Under the pieces are notes generated by a model that worked only from the letters and a program-made list of their open reading frames with translations, searched no databases and was not told the DNA's origin. Shown in pieces: positions 1 through 10,194 of a stretch of DNA of 64,000 nucleotides; the stretch's first letter is position 1, and every line of letters begins with the position of its first letter. The stretch spans positions 124,001-188,000 of the forward strand of contig JAKSZP010000121.1 of NCBI GenBank assembly GCA_022478985.1, in the 5' to 3' direction. The translations under genes were made by a program, and so were the position numbers. The DNA is from Massospora cicadina. Taxonomy: Eukaryota; Entomophthoromycota; Entomophthoromycetes; Entomophthorales; Entomophthoraceae.

Positions 1-4
1 AAGG

Positions 5-620
5 TTGAATAAAATTATGAATAAGGATTCATATCCCCTACTGAGTATCAATGATGCACTAGATCGTCTAGGAGAAGTGAAGTATTTCTCTGCAATGAAT
101 CTGATCTCAGGATATTGGCAAATTGACTTTTTCAAAGGAAGACCAGGAAAATTGCGTTTATTACCGCACAGGGGCTATACCAACAGATGAGGATTCCCCA
201 GGGTCTATGAAATGCGCCTACAACGTTTCAGAGGGTCATGGATGCGATGTTGAGCGACTTGAAGTTGTCGTTCATTTTGTTATATCTGGACAATATCAAC
301 ATGTTCAGGAGAACGTTTACTGATCACCTACACCACTTGAAAGAAGTATTAAAGTGACTTTCTGCGGCTAACCTGAAGATCAAGCCAAATAAGTGCCACT
401 TCTTTAAGAAATAGTTGTAATACCTGGGATTTGTAATCAACTCAAGTGGATTGCAGCTGCAAACCCAGAAGATAGCGGCCATAGAACGGATGGCTGTACC
501 AAAGATTGTCTGAGACATCCAAGTGTTCCTTATGATGGTCTTATACTATAGAAGTATTATTTGGGACTTTGCCTGAATAGCTGAGCCATTATTACATTTA
601 TTATAGGATCTGAAATAGAG
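5..620 (+). pseudogene. Gypsy reverse transcriptase fragment (copy A)
   Basis: The first about 40 codons match the Gypsy RT fingers/palm (NKDSYPLLSINDALDRLG, then a GYWQI block). The catalytic box at 283-294 reads Tyr-Leu-Asp-Asn, so the second Asp of the YLDD motif is lost. Several frame changes follow (around 120, 190 and 350). The connection domain toward RNase H is recognisable to about 620 by alignment with copy B at 30310-30960. The protein would have copied retrotransposon RNA into DNA inside the virus-like particle; this copy cannot. Confidence 0.85.
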
Positions 621-699
621 TTTGTATGGAATGAAGAAACCCAGGACTTCTTCAATGAGTTATGCCAGTATTTTATAGATATGCTGATTCTGAAATATC

Positions 700-1060
700 C
701 TAATTTTGATCAGGAGTTTATTATTCAAACTGATGCTTCGTTGATGGTGATCAGTGCCATACTAAGCCAAGTAGACGAACTTGGGGACGAGCATTTGGTG
801 GCATATGTGAGCTGGACACTTTCAGCCATTGTGGAACTACACCATGACTGAGCGTGAATGCCTTGCAGTCATTTATGCATGCAAGCAGTTTCAGGTGTAA
901 ATCCATGGAATGCACTTTAAGGTGGTAATGGACCACTCTTCGCTGCGTTGGCTGCACAATTAAGAGAGCCAGAAGGATGACTGGCTTGATGGGAACTTAA
1001 GCTTCAGGCTTATGATTACAAGATTGTTCACTGAGCGAAGGCTTCTCACCAGAACGCGGA
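700..1060 (+). pseudogene. Gypsy RNase H fragment (copy A)
   Basis: A TDAS-type RNase H start lies near 730-745, followed by an ILSQ-D-LGDEH stretch and, in a shifted frame, the TERECLAVIYACKQF segment and a DHSSLRWLHN end near 930-960. These are the conserved blocks of Gypsy RNase H, which degrades the RNA strand after first-strand synthesis. The frame breaks at about 825 and 897. Copy B at 31055-31282 keeps the same segment open. Confidence 0.8.
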
Positions 1061-1067
1061 TGTCTTA

Positions 1068-2339
1068 TTGCAGTTACCAATGGTCCAGATGGTATACCCA
1101 CAGGAGGATGAGCTAATCCAGAGAATAGTTGAAGGAAAAATTGTGGACGAGCCCCAAGAAATCCAAGGTGCGCTTCAGAAAGCGATTGAAAACACCAAGA
1201 TCATGGATGGACAAGTATCTAAGATGATCAACAGGAAGAGGTTATCATTCCCAAAACTGTCGGAAAGAGCAGCTATAGTGCAAGCAGCTCACAAGGTTTT
1301 TGGGCATAGAGGCCTGAGGAAAACAACCAATCATAGTTGCCAGTACTATTACTGTGAATCCATCAACTACAATGTCGCAGATTATCTAGCTTGTTGCATG
1401 GACTGCTAGCTGCACAAACCACATAAGAATACAACTGGATACTGAATGGTCTGCCCCAGATTTTCCTGGTACAAGGTGTCCATCGATGTGATGGGACTTC
1501 TGATGATGAGTACAGGGGGAGTCAATTACATTATAGTTGCCATTGACCATCTGATGAGATAGGTCGAGATGAAGGAATTAATAAAAGTAGATGCTACCAA
1601 TACCATGAGGTATCCTGGATCAAGTAGTATACTGGCATGGATTTCCACAGGTCCTGCTTAGCAACAATGGGACCAACTTCACGTTTCATGTGATCCCAAA
1701 ATTACATGAAATAATGGGGATCTGAGAAGTCATGTCAGTACCTTACCAGATGGAGACGAATGGAGTGGTAGAACGGGTGTATGGAATGCTGGCCATGACG
1801 CTGAGGAAGCTAGTTGCAAGAACTTCCGCATGGGGAACATACATGAGTTTGGTGACATTCACCTACAATATTAGTCATCATATGGTGATGGGAAAGATGA
1901 CGTCTGAGTTGTATACAAAAAAGGCCGTGTTGCCGTCATTTTATATTTGATGGTGGAACATATATTAGGGAAGAGTAAAGAGCAATATTTAGACTCACTG
2001 ATGAGTATCCTGATCAATATGCAATTGCAAGAATTTGATTCAACCTTGAAGAAAAGGATATGACTAAAATCAATAGATGATAAGAACCAACCGGCCTTAG
2101 CAGAATATTGAGTAGGGGAAAGAGTTGCCTTTTGCGATATGCATGGTTTTGGAAAAAGAAACAAACTAGATGCATTGCAGTCAGGTCCATTTGAAGTGAT
2201 CGCCAAATTGGTGACTGATGCTTACTCCATCAAGAGTCTCTTGGATGAAAGAGTTGTGAATCAAGTCCACACTAAGTATCTAAAGCAATGGGTTGATGAA
2301 AAAAATAAAAGAGTTCCCAAAGGACTGATGAACCAATAA
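1068..2339 (+). pseudogene. Gypsy integrase, zinc finger to C-terminus (copy A)
   Basis: Three pieces remain. At 1068-1409 is the H2C2 zinc domain (HKVFGHRGLRKT, then a YLACCMDC end). At 1480-1960 is the catalytic core in several frames: the first Asp region is near 1545, and the NGVVERVYGMLAMTLRKL block that carries the Glu is at 1750-1810. At 2139-2339 is a C-terminal SH3-like tail (SGPFEVIAKLV...YLKQWVDE). The last piece ends with TAA at 2337-2339. No chromodomain is seen, unlike in E and F. Stops near 1409 and 1950 separate the parts. Confidence 0.85.
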
Positions 2340-2718
2340 AGTTGGTCATGTTCTGATGATTAAGTCAAGTTAAAAAAAGGACCTCTAAACCATAGAAAAC
2401 TGGTAGGTTTAAGTACTCAGGACCCAGTTTGGGGAAAAAAATAAAAAGATGGACCGCAGAAATGAAACAAGGTCAAGTCACATGAAAAAAAGATAAAAAA
2501 TTGATAAAAATATTGGAAAAAAAGTATAAACTTTACAGAGAAAAACCAATATAGTTTTATAATTTTAATTTTTATTAATTGTCCTCAGTACGGGAATGAT
2601 TCCGCCTATGTTGCCTCTTTGGGGAGGGAGGATGGTTTTTGATAGAAATGAACAGCCCACCAAAATCAATATGAGATTGGATGCTAGTGAGGGCTAGACC
2701 TACACAAAACCACATTCT
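2340..2718. other. Pol-distal spacer of copy A
   Basis: A-rich spacer after the integrase stop. It is collinear with 32640-33060 of copy B. On the minus strand it may hold the end of the antisense frame described for 2719-3670, but stops and poly-T runs make the end uncertain. No sense gene is seen. Confidence 0.5.
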
Positions 2719-3670
2719 TTAAGCAGACACTGAGCCCTGCGAGAAAGCAACTAGGGGAAGGGTAATTGAGATGTCAGATGAAGCCAATAGCAAAACCACA
2801 GAGCGGGGAGGAAAGCAACAGTATAAGAGGAGGCAATTGGAAAATAACCCCGAGTAATCCTGATATGGTACTAGAGCTGGAATATTAGTTCTGAGCTCCT
2901 GATGACGGGCTTGATCAAGAACACCAGACATATGAACCGGCAACAAAGAAGGGATGCTTGACTGGGGTTGCCAAATCATGCCCCCTATCAACGCCATCAG
3001 CGGAAGATACTTATGGGAAGCACCAGAGAAGAGATAGTCATGCAGGGAGCAGATTGCATCCTGCAAGCGATGACTACAGGCTTCAGGAAGCTAAAGCTGA
3101 ATGAACGGTGGAACCTGGGTGAGGCTGGAAGCTTTTTGGACCAACTTATAAGAACTTGGCCAGCAAAGTGAAGAGCATAAGCAGCGGTATCCTTATCCAG
3201 AATGTTATCAAGATCAGAGGGATTTAGCGCTAGGGTCAAAGCCTCAGTGACTTGGGCCCAGAGTTCAGCGTAGGGGAGCTTTAAGTGAATACTGTTACCA
3301 ATGGTGAGCTCGGAGACAAGAACAGTGGGTTTTTAATATTGCCCAAGTCAGAAGAGGAACTCAGTAAACAGGTCCAACATGGCAAGAAATGAGTGATCAA
3401 GAGCATATAAAATAATTTCTGGAGCATCTACAACGATGGTCAGTGCATTTGTGAAAGGAGCTGAATCCGGAGAGTTTTGAAGTCCAAGCCTGAAATTGAC
3501 AGCAGAGGAAGAATTTGCTGAGAGTTTGCTTGAAACAATTGCAAACCTGGTTTTGGATGGATTAGTTATCGTTTCCAATATCTGACAGAAGGACTAGCCG
3601 CTGGCGCCAGAATAGGCGTATGAGACCTGGAAGGACCATAGAAGAGGTTCCGCTGTGCATCCTGACTCAT
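2719..3670 (-). pseudogene. Antisense ORF between pol and 3' LTR (copy A)
   Basis: On the strand opposite to pol a reading frame starts with ATG at 3670 (MSQDAQRNLFYGPSRSHTP) and can be followed leftward through segments near 3578-3348, 3347-2997 and 3066-2719. Shared phrases with copy B include SKTR, ALDHSFLA, VSELTIGN, LNPSDLDNILD, DTAAYAL, KLPASPRFH and ASSDISI. Copy A has a 1-base indel after about 35 codons and a few stops. One of them, a TGA after FLF at 3350-3348, is shared with B. I do not recognise a family. Antisense ORFs at this position are known in some plant Gypsy elements (for example Retand, Grande); whether this one relates to them is unknown. Confidence 0.5.
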
Positions 3671-3990
3671 CTGCTGGAAGAGATGGAGGTCTTGATCATA
3701 AAAACTATTCAGAAGCTGCCAGTATCATGACTTGGAATTCAACATATGACGTGGATGAGAGGGGGGATGTCAGACTTTTATGGAAGTGACATTATGCACT
3801 CTACAATCCATTAGGCTCCAATTTTGGAGAAATTAATCTCAAAATTAATGGGATAAGCTCTCCAAGGGAAGAATTAGGAATGACTTGGGCCAAGAGATTA
3901 TGAAAGTAATAACAAAGGCAAATAAAAATAAGTATTCTTAAATGAGCTGCGAAATGAACATTGACAGCAAGAGTCTCCTGTCTAGGATGA
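3613..3990. promoter_or_regulatory. Near-identical block around the antisense start (copy A)
   Basis: Aligned by eye with 33956-34333 of copy B, 375 of 378 bases agree and 3779-3990 is identical, although the flanks of the two copies differ at roughly one base in seven. The block spans the antisense ATG (3670), about 19 codons and 320 bp upstream of it. Read on the minus strand it holds a TATA-like CATAAAAG and a CACGTCATATG stretch. On the plus strand it contains a G6 purine run followed by TGTCAGAC (about 3758-3776). A promoter role is inference; gene conversion is the main alternative. Confidence 0.4.
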
Positions 3991-4324
3991 GGACAAAATC
4001 AGGAAATCAAGGACGCCAGACCAAGAATACTGAATATGACAGCGGGTCATATACCCTAATGGGGGGAAAACCAGATCCTGGGACTAATATCATCGTGAGT
4101 AAATCGATCAGCCTGGCACAACATTAGATCATAGGGACTGCACTCAGAGAAGGCAGTAGTGAGGAGGAAGCGGAAGAATGACATATGCTGAAGGTCATCC
4201 TGAGCTGCATTGATTATTGATGAGTGTACTCTGCTTGAACCAATGAAGTATTTAATCAATTGTCTGAAGTGGTGTTCTCATGCCCAGTCCTTTTCTTGCT
4301 GAAAATCTAGGTAAGAGGGGGATG

Positions 4325-5495
4325 TGTTGAGATTTTTGCCCTATTCCCAGCCTGCTAGAATACCTGGAATCGCTAGGAGAAAATTCCCTATGGCAAAGTG
4401 AATTGGAAATTGGTTGGCCTGAATTTCAGAGTAACTACATTTGGGGGATTTTGGGATGTTTGCCTGGTCATATTCATCAGGGATCGATCTAGATGAATAC
4501 TTAAAATCTCATTGGGCGGAGTAGCTAATGAAATAGGGGCATTTGATAACAATTAACTATCAGGTATACCAATTGGGATTGGTCAGGTTTCATCACCAAC
4601 TGAGTGGGAATGAATAGCAAGTTGTGAAGCGAGTGATGCTACATGCAACTAGCAAATTGATCAGTTGGTGAGTGACCTGCTTTAATGGGTAATAAACTCC
4701 AAATACCTAAGCAGGTCGCTAGTCAAATATGATTAGCTTGGATTGAGAGGAAAATGTTAGGGACACATTTTCTGACTCTTTCCATTTTAGGTCTCAGGGA
4801 TATCCAATGATGGAATCCTAGCCAGGATGGGGAATACCATCACTGCCATGACAAGGATGGGAGATTCAATGGCAATGGCTGCCGTTTCATCAAAGAGGCG
4901 CCAACTGAGGGTTAGACAGCCAAATTCCCAACTATATATATTCCCTAGGGTTCACTTTAATAAAAAACAGATAATACCACAGATAATACAGGAGGTAATA
5001 ACAGATAATAAGGGTAATTTAGCTTTAAGTTAGGCCATTCAGAATATAGTTTAAAGAGTAAACTATCATCAGCTTCCATTGTGTTCTGTCTGAAGGATAT
5101 TATTGCTGTGTGCAATAATTGGAAGTCTCTCAAAGAGAATAGTAAAGATCTGAGTGGGGATCTAGAGAAGAAGAGTCACAATCAGGGATAGCTGCTGACT
5201 GTGTGATGGATGAAGAGACTGTCACCAAGGTATCTAACAAAGATCAGGTCAGACAGAGCAAGGGAAAAAAATCCCTATAAGTATGACTTCTTAAGTATTT
5301 AATTAGGAATACTGGCTGAGAGTTGGGCTGAAATAAAATAATTCATACTCAACTATGGATAATAGCCTCCAACTATTATTAATTAATAATTAATTCTTCT
5401 ATACAATGCGACAAAGTGCACAAGGAAACTGTTCCAGTGCAGTAAAAAGGTTGCTAAGGTTGCTTGCTGATAACAACTTAAGTAAAATTTTTACA
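4325..5495 (+). repeat. 3' LTR of Gypsy copy A
   Basis: The 1171-bp LTR starts TGTTGAG and ends TTTTTACA (TG...CA). It is preceded by a polypurine tract (AAGAGGGGGATG). It aligns along its length with the B 5' LTR (26282-27439), the truncated B 3' LTR and the solo LTR 7030-8171. Landmarks shared by all are a GATCGATC-like block about 160 bp in, a GCAGGTCGCTAG region, and a CCTGTGCAGTAAAAAGG-type stretch near the end. Confidence 0.92.
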
Positions 5496-5830
5496 CTTGG
5501 GTACAAGGTTATGATACTGGAAGGCACATCAATCTGGGGTCTGAACTGATGCCACCGCCCCATCCCAAAAGCTACTGTGTGGGTCAGGTTTTCAATCACA
5601 CAAAACTGCATCTAGAACCTGTATGGGGCCTGCTGTACCTTCACTAAAGAGCATACACACCAGGATGGCACCCTCTGTGAGGCATTGGCAAATACTACCT
5701 CCAGTCCTCTCTGAACCTGCAGCTTCAAATGCCCTGCCAATGCAAGTTCAACATAATTCTCGCCTACCCCAGTATCTATCAGGGCCATTGCCCTTCCCAT
5801 TCCCACATCCATTATGCAACTCTATGGGAA
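5496..5830 (-). pseudogene. Retroelement aspartic protease fragment (element C)
   Basis: The minus strand reads MALIDTGVGENYVELALAGHL, with the Asp-Thr-Gly active-site triad of a retropepsin near 5785-5777, followed by about 80 residues of protease-like sequence with one frame change near 5612. It stops abruptly at 5496, where the A LTR begins. It belongs to the minus-strand element whose Gag lies at 6827-8681. The equivalents in E (ALVDTGAVINFMSVELAQQL) and F (LVDTCASENFMDQCLADYL) support the assignment. Confidence 0.7.
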
Positions 5831-6042
5831 TAAACAGTCAAGAATAAAGCAAAGAAACAATTTAATTTTAAATGAGTCTTTCACTTGTGAATTGGCTGAT
5901 GAAAAATTTTAACATATCTTTTGGTGCCCTCCCCCTTGAACATTTCACACGTTTCTTGGGGCTGGGTGCCACCTCCCTTGACTGGAACAACCAATTACCA
6001 TACACTGTCTCTTTCCCGGTGACATTGATTTCTCACGCTGAT
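5831..6042 (-). other. Element C internal sequence, no clear domain
   Basis: About 210 bp between the protease fragment and the LTR-like block. Minus-strand translation gives short open pieces with no motif I can name. It is probably Gag-protease linker of element C. Confidence 0.35.
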
Positions 6043-6615
6043 TGTAACGGACAGACAAACCCCAGTTCCAACTGACTATATTAAATGTTTCTTTGGTGCA
6101 CTGACAAGAAAACAAAGTGGCCTTACCGAGTAGGAAGAGGTTTGAGGCACCAACAGCACCAAACCTTTCTTTCTACCATTGGTTATGCACATCCTCTAGG
6201 TTGGTCTGAATCAACCACAAAAAAGCTCCTCAAAACTGAAAACCTGAAAAAGACCAACAGGTATGCAAGATATGCAAACCAAAACCAACCTTTATTTTTA
6301 TTCAGGATTATAAAAAGGGCCTGCTGACCAGAGCTCATTTGGGGAGCAACTGACAATGCTCCACAGAAAGAGAATGCTAGGGTTAATATTCTGAAGTGAA
6401 CTTTTAAAATTAGCAGGTGCACCTTATAAATGCTACCCTTGGGGCCTCATCCAAGTTATTGATTAGGCTCACACAAGCCTAATCTACAACTCAGATAAGG
6501 CACAACTCAGCACCTGAAATCATTTAAACCAAATACATTTTTAAAGCAATTTGACTCAGATTTGGAAAATCTGACTTGAGTTGCTGTAACAATCGAGATG
6601 AACTCAATTGTTACA
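6043..6615 (-). repeat. LTR-like block with TGTAAC/GTTACA ends
   Basis: This 573-bp block begins TGTAACGG and ends TTGTTACA. On the minus strand it reads as an LTR: TGTAACAATTGAG start, a TTTATAAGG-like box, a GAATAAAAATAAAGG polyadenylation-like stretch, and a GTCCGTTACA end. A purine run (AAGGGAAAGG) lies just outside its minus-strand start, as expected for a 3' LTR. No 5-bp target duplication is visible (CTGAT versus CCTTT), and no second copy lies in the window. It separates the Gag and protease parts of element C. Confidence 0.35.
6586..6615. repeat. 30-bp inverted repeat (hairpin)
   Basis: TGTAACAATCGAG and CTCAATTGTTACA are inverted copies matching at 12 of 13 positions around a 4-base loop. 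It lies at one edge of the LTR-like block 6043-6615. It may be a nested terminus or a structured U3 end. Confidence 0.5.
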
Positions 6616-6826
6616 CCTTTCCCTTGTCAATGCTAATTGTTTTTTAACTTATACTGCTAAGGCCACTTCCTCCCCCAGCGTAGCCTAGACTTTTGCTGCT
6701 ACCAAGGCTGCCAACAAATCTGCCTCAACCCCTGGTGAAACATTTGTGAGGACTAGGAATCTGTAACCTGAGCTGCCTTTTCCATTGGAAGAAAACCTGC
6801 GCATACTCTTCCATTGAGCTATGACC

Positions 6827-8681
6827 CTAGCTGAAAGTTAATAGTGCCAACCATGCCTCATCTTTTTCCTCATCTGGAAATGCCACCTGATTGATCAACT
6901 CCACACACTCCTCCATAGAATTTGGCAAACTCTCATGTTCCTTGATAAGTTTCTGTAACCATCCAGCCAATTCTGGAGGTAATGCATCCACCACCTGGGC
7001 TAGTTGGAGCATAAGAGGGGATACCCCTGTGTTGGGATTTATGCCCATCTTCCCAGCCTGCTAGATTATCTGGTGTTACTAGGGGAAAATTCCCTAAAGC
7101 AAAGTGAATCAGAAATCGGTTGACCCAAATTTTGGAGGAACTATGTTTGGGGGATTTTGGGATATTTGCCTGGTCGTATCCATTGGGGATCGATCCAAAT
7201 GAATACCTAATATCTCATTGGGTGGAGCGGCTGACGAAATAGGGGCACTTGATAGTGATTAACTATCAGATATACCATTTGGTATTGGTCAGGTTTCATA
7301 ACCAACTGATTGGGGATGTATGGTGAGTTGCGAGGCGAGTGATGCTGCCTGCAACTAGCAAATTGATCGGTTGGTGAAGTGACCTGCCATATTGGGTAAA
7401 AAGTCCCATTACCTAAGCAGGTCGCTAGACAATTATGGTTGGTTTGCTTGGATCAAGAGGAAAATGTAAGGGACACATTTCTGACTCTTTTCAATTTGAG
7501 GTCTCAAGGATGTCCAACGACGGAATCCTAGCCAGGATGGGGAAGACCATCGCTGCTGAGATGAGGAAGGGTGATTCAATGGCAACAGCTTCCACTTCAT
7601 CAAAGAGGTGTCAACCGAGGGTTAGATAGCCAAATTCCTTTAAATTCCCTAGGATTTACTATAATAAAGGATATAGATAAAAACAGATACAAATTAATAC
7701 ATTAAAACATCTTTAGTTTTATTGTAGATTCTATTATAGTTAGAATATCAGCATTCAGTGTGAAGTTCCATCTCAAGGATATTTTTGCAGAAGGCAATAA
7801 TTGGTAGACTCTTAGAAGAGTAGAGATTCGAGTGGGGATCTAGAGATAAAGGGAATCATGACTAAGGGATCACTGCTGACTGTGTGTTAGGCCAAAAGAG
7901 ACTGCCATCAGAGGATCTTGACAAAGATTGAGTGGACAGTAATATAGGGAATGAATCCCTACGAGTACAACTATCAAGTACTTAATCAGACATACCAGCT
8001 GAAGCGTTAGGCTTGAAAATAGTTCTAACTCAACTATGGATGATAGTCTCCATATTATTATTGGATTATATATTCTTACAACGCGAGGTGCACAAGGAAA
8101 CCAAACCTGTGCAGTAAAAAGAATACTAGGGTTGACATCCAATAATCAACCCAGCTTATTAAATCTTTACACCCTGTCACCACCACTAACCTTTCCTGGA
8201 AGCAGATCTGTACAATGACTTGGTGAATTTTGTCCAACGCCTCCATGAACAACGCTACCCAACTGGTAGGTGATTTAGGATTCACCTGGTTCACTATGGT
8301 TTGGGAAGTTGTCACCCCAAATAATGAACCCACTTTGTGTAGAAAAAATGCCAATGAGAATCCTACCAAAATCACAGTCAAGAGATGTCAGTTCCATTTC
8401 ACACCATTGGTAACTACCGCTTCTTCCTGAGGCCCCCACAAGATGGAGAGAAAGGTATTTGAGTTTTGTTTTATATAATGCTTGGGTTTATGCTAATATG
8501 CAACAAAGGAGTTGGGAAGCACAAGCCATGTTATCAAAAACATGACTGACAATCCCACAGATAAGCTACCCAAACTTGTGAACCATTTCCAGAATTTGTG
8601 ACGTTTTTGTGTATCAAGGTTCAGCAATGCTGCATGCAAGATGCAAAGCTTGGCCTTATGACCATACCATGAATGAAGCAA
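6827..8681 (-). pseudogene. Gag with N-terminal membrane segments (element C), split by a solo LTR
   Basis: Minus-strand frame from 8681 to 8172, continued at 7029-6827 once the solo LTR and one TSD copy are removed. The frame is preserved across that junction (VVVTG then VSPLMLQL). Two stops interrupt it near 8493 and 8410. The first part holds two hydrophobic stretches: FWKWFTSLGSLSVGLSVMFL and onward near 8600-8510, and LLTVILVGFSLAFFL near 8385-8340. Then comes IVNQV, shared with the start of Gag in E, then a hydrophilic helical Gag-like region (LAGWLQKLIKEHESLP). This order matches E at 42380-41210. The Gag call rests on position before a protease and likeness to E; no capsid motif is diagnostic. 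Confidence 0.55.
7030..8171 (+). repeat. Solo LTR of the A/B Gypsy family, TSD CCCTG
   Basis: The 1142-bp LTR starts TGTTGGGATTTATGCCC and ends CTTTACA. The same five bases, CCCTG, flank it at 7025-7029 and 8172-8176. No internal sequence is attached, so it is the product of LTR-LTR recombination. It lies in the opposite orientation to the Gag of element C that it interrupts. Confidence 0.95.
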
Positions 8682-9217
8682 TGCCTGACCAGCTCACTAG
8701 TGGAGCTCATTGTTCTAGTTATTCCAAATGATGTGTTTCTTTAAAATAAAACTTAAACTAATTTTTAATCAAGCAACAATGCTGAGATTTTTATTGTAAT
8801 TTCCATTTGAGAAAACAAAACTGTATCTACAGTTGCTGTTTCCTTATTTTAAAGCATCTGTGATAGCTTAAATTATTAAATCCTAGATTAGGCTTTTGAG
8901 TGACATCCAAATTGTTGCTCATGAATGTTTTTGTGTCCCAAATTACAAAAATTGAAGGATTTGATACACTGGTTATTTCATACACTATAATAGCCCTCAT
9001 TCTAAAAACACCAAATCCTTATCTACAATTCTCAACTCTAATAGTTTTTCTGTTTGGTCCAACTCTTTAAATCTGAAATTTGAATTTGCATGCAAATTTG
9101 AACTGATATTTATGAGGTCAATGTGTAAATCAGGCTGGCCCCAATCTGTCACATAGTAAAGCACAGGTAAAATACAAATTAAGTTATATATCTGTAATAT
9201 TTTGCCAAAGCACACTT
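8682..9217 (-). other. AT-rich leader of element C
   Basis: About 540 bp of AT-rich sequence between the F-type LTR and the Gag frame. The minus strand carries an open stretch at 9278-8997 that starts inside the LTR and has no recognisable domain. There is an AATAAA-like motif (CAATAAAAATC on the minus strand near 8800). It may be untranslated leader, or a further LTR I cannot delimit. Confidence 0.3.
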
Positions 9218-10106
9218 TGTCATGAGAGTGTCTATAACTCTCCAGTCTACAGTGAGGTGGTGAACAGTGCACAGCCACACCTCCAGAGAACTAGTTATCA
9301 GTATAATGGTGAGCATAGCCCCACAGAGGATGCTGAAGCTAAAGTAACACAGGGCAAGAGTGTTTAACATGGTATATATTAATAAATAGCAAACAAACAA
9401 CAAGACTTGGGTATATTCAAAGGGGAGTTCAAAATCAAAGTGTTAAATTGGTCTGGAGTGCTTGGTGCCTTGGTCTGGATGGAACCAGGGTGGCTCAGTG
9501 GTGCACCAGATGCAGGAGTTAATTTTGTGCAAATAAAATGGCTGAAGTTGCTATAGACCTTCCCAAAAAGTTTGTGCACAGGTTTGCCTATATTAACATA
9601 TAAAAAATGTAAACTAAAAGTATTTTATTAATATAGATGATGACCAACAAGATAAGTTGGTCTCAAGAACTATACTTAAGCCAAAGGAGGCAAGTTATCA
9701 ATTGAAAAAAATGGTTTTAAGCCTAAATGAATCATCAGCACACCCACCATCAGCCAGGGTATTGTAGCTCAAAATTGAATAAACTCAAGTAATTGATTGC
9801 AAGCTGAGGCTTCCCAATTTGAAAATGTTAAAAATTTAATGGGTCTTGAACCCCATTCTCTGAGCAAACAAACTGAACCATTGTTGTTGAGATGGTAACT
9901 CATTCATTTTAATGTCACTGCTGTAACATATAGCTGGGCATCAACCACATCCCCTGGACCAACATGGGCATATATAGCCTGCATCCAGCGTTGGTCCAAG
10001 GTGTGCTTTAAGTCAGGCAGGTCGTGCTGCTTGACTTTTTTGGACTTCTGACATCCAACCTTGTCTTGGCAGTTGGTACCCTCAATAAAGTCATGCAAAC
10101 ATGACA
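9218..10106 (-). repeat. F-type LTR, minus strand (solo or 5' LTR of C)
   Basis: On the minus strand it starts TGTCATG and ends CTCATGACA (889 bp). It is alignable with the two F LTRs throughout, for example in CGCTGGAT near the start, a GGTTCAGTTTG stretch about 240 bp in, and GAGAGTTATAGACACTCTC at the end. Flanking pentamers are CACTT (9213-9217) and CACTC (10107-10111), a 4/5 match that would fit an old solo insertion. The following sequence resembles neither the F leader nor a primer-binding site, so solo versus 5' LTR is unresolved. Confidence 0.75.
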
Positions 10107-10194
10107 CACTCAGTCACTCATCACTGTATCTCAACAATGACAAGGCCTAGAAAGATAAAACTTTACTTAGATATTCACTAAATACTGTAGATGT

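Larger units (their letters stand above)
1..5495 (+). mobile_element. Gypsy copy A, 3' part (5' end outside window)
   Basis: Decayed Ty3/Gypsy retrotransposon entering from the left edge. Order on the plus strand: reverse transcriptase, RNase H, integrase, a spacer of about 2 kb, a G-rich polypurine tract near 4314-4324 and the 3' LTR. It is collinear with copy B (26282 to about 35240), at roughly 80-90% identity by eye. All sense frames are broken by stops and indels, so it is not autonomous. Its right end (5495) sits directly against a minus-strand protease fragment of element C, so A inserted into C. The right-hand target bases would be CTTGG (5496-5500); the left copy lies outside the window. 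Confidence 0.9.

Noticed and set aside
6740..6826. tRNA-like stretch on the minus strand (TAGCTCAATGGAAGAG as box A, GGTTACAGATTCC as box B 53 bases on), a possible tRNA or SINE head
   Set aside because: The acceptor stem does not pair, box B is imperfect, and the same bases read as a plausible continuation of the element C Gag protein (MEEYAQVFFQWKRQL).
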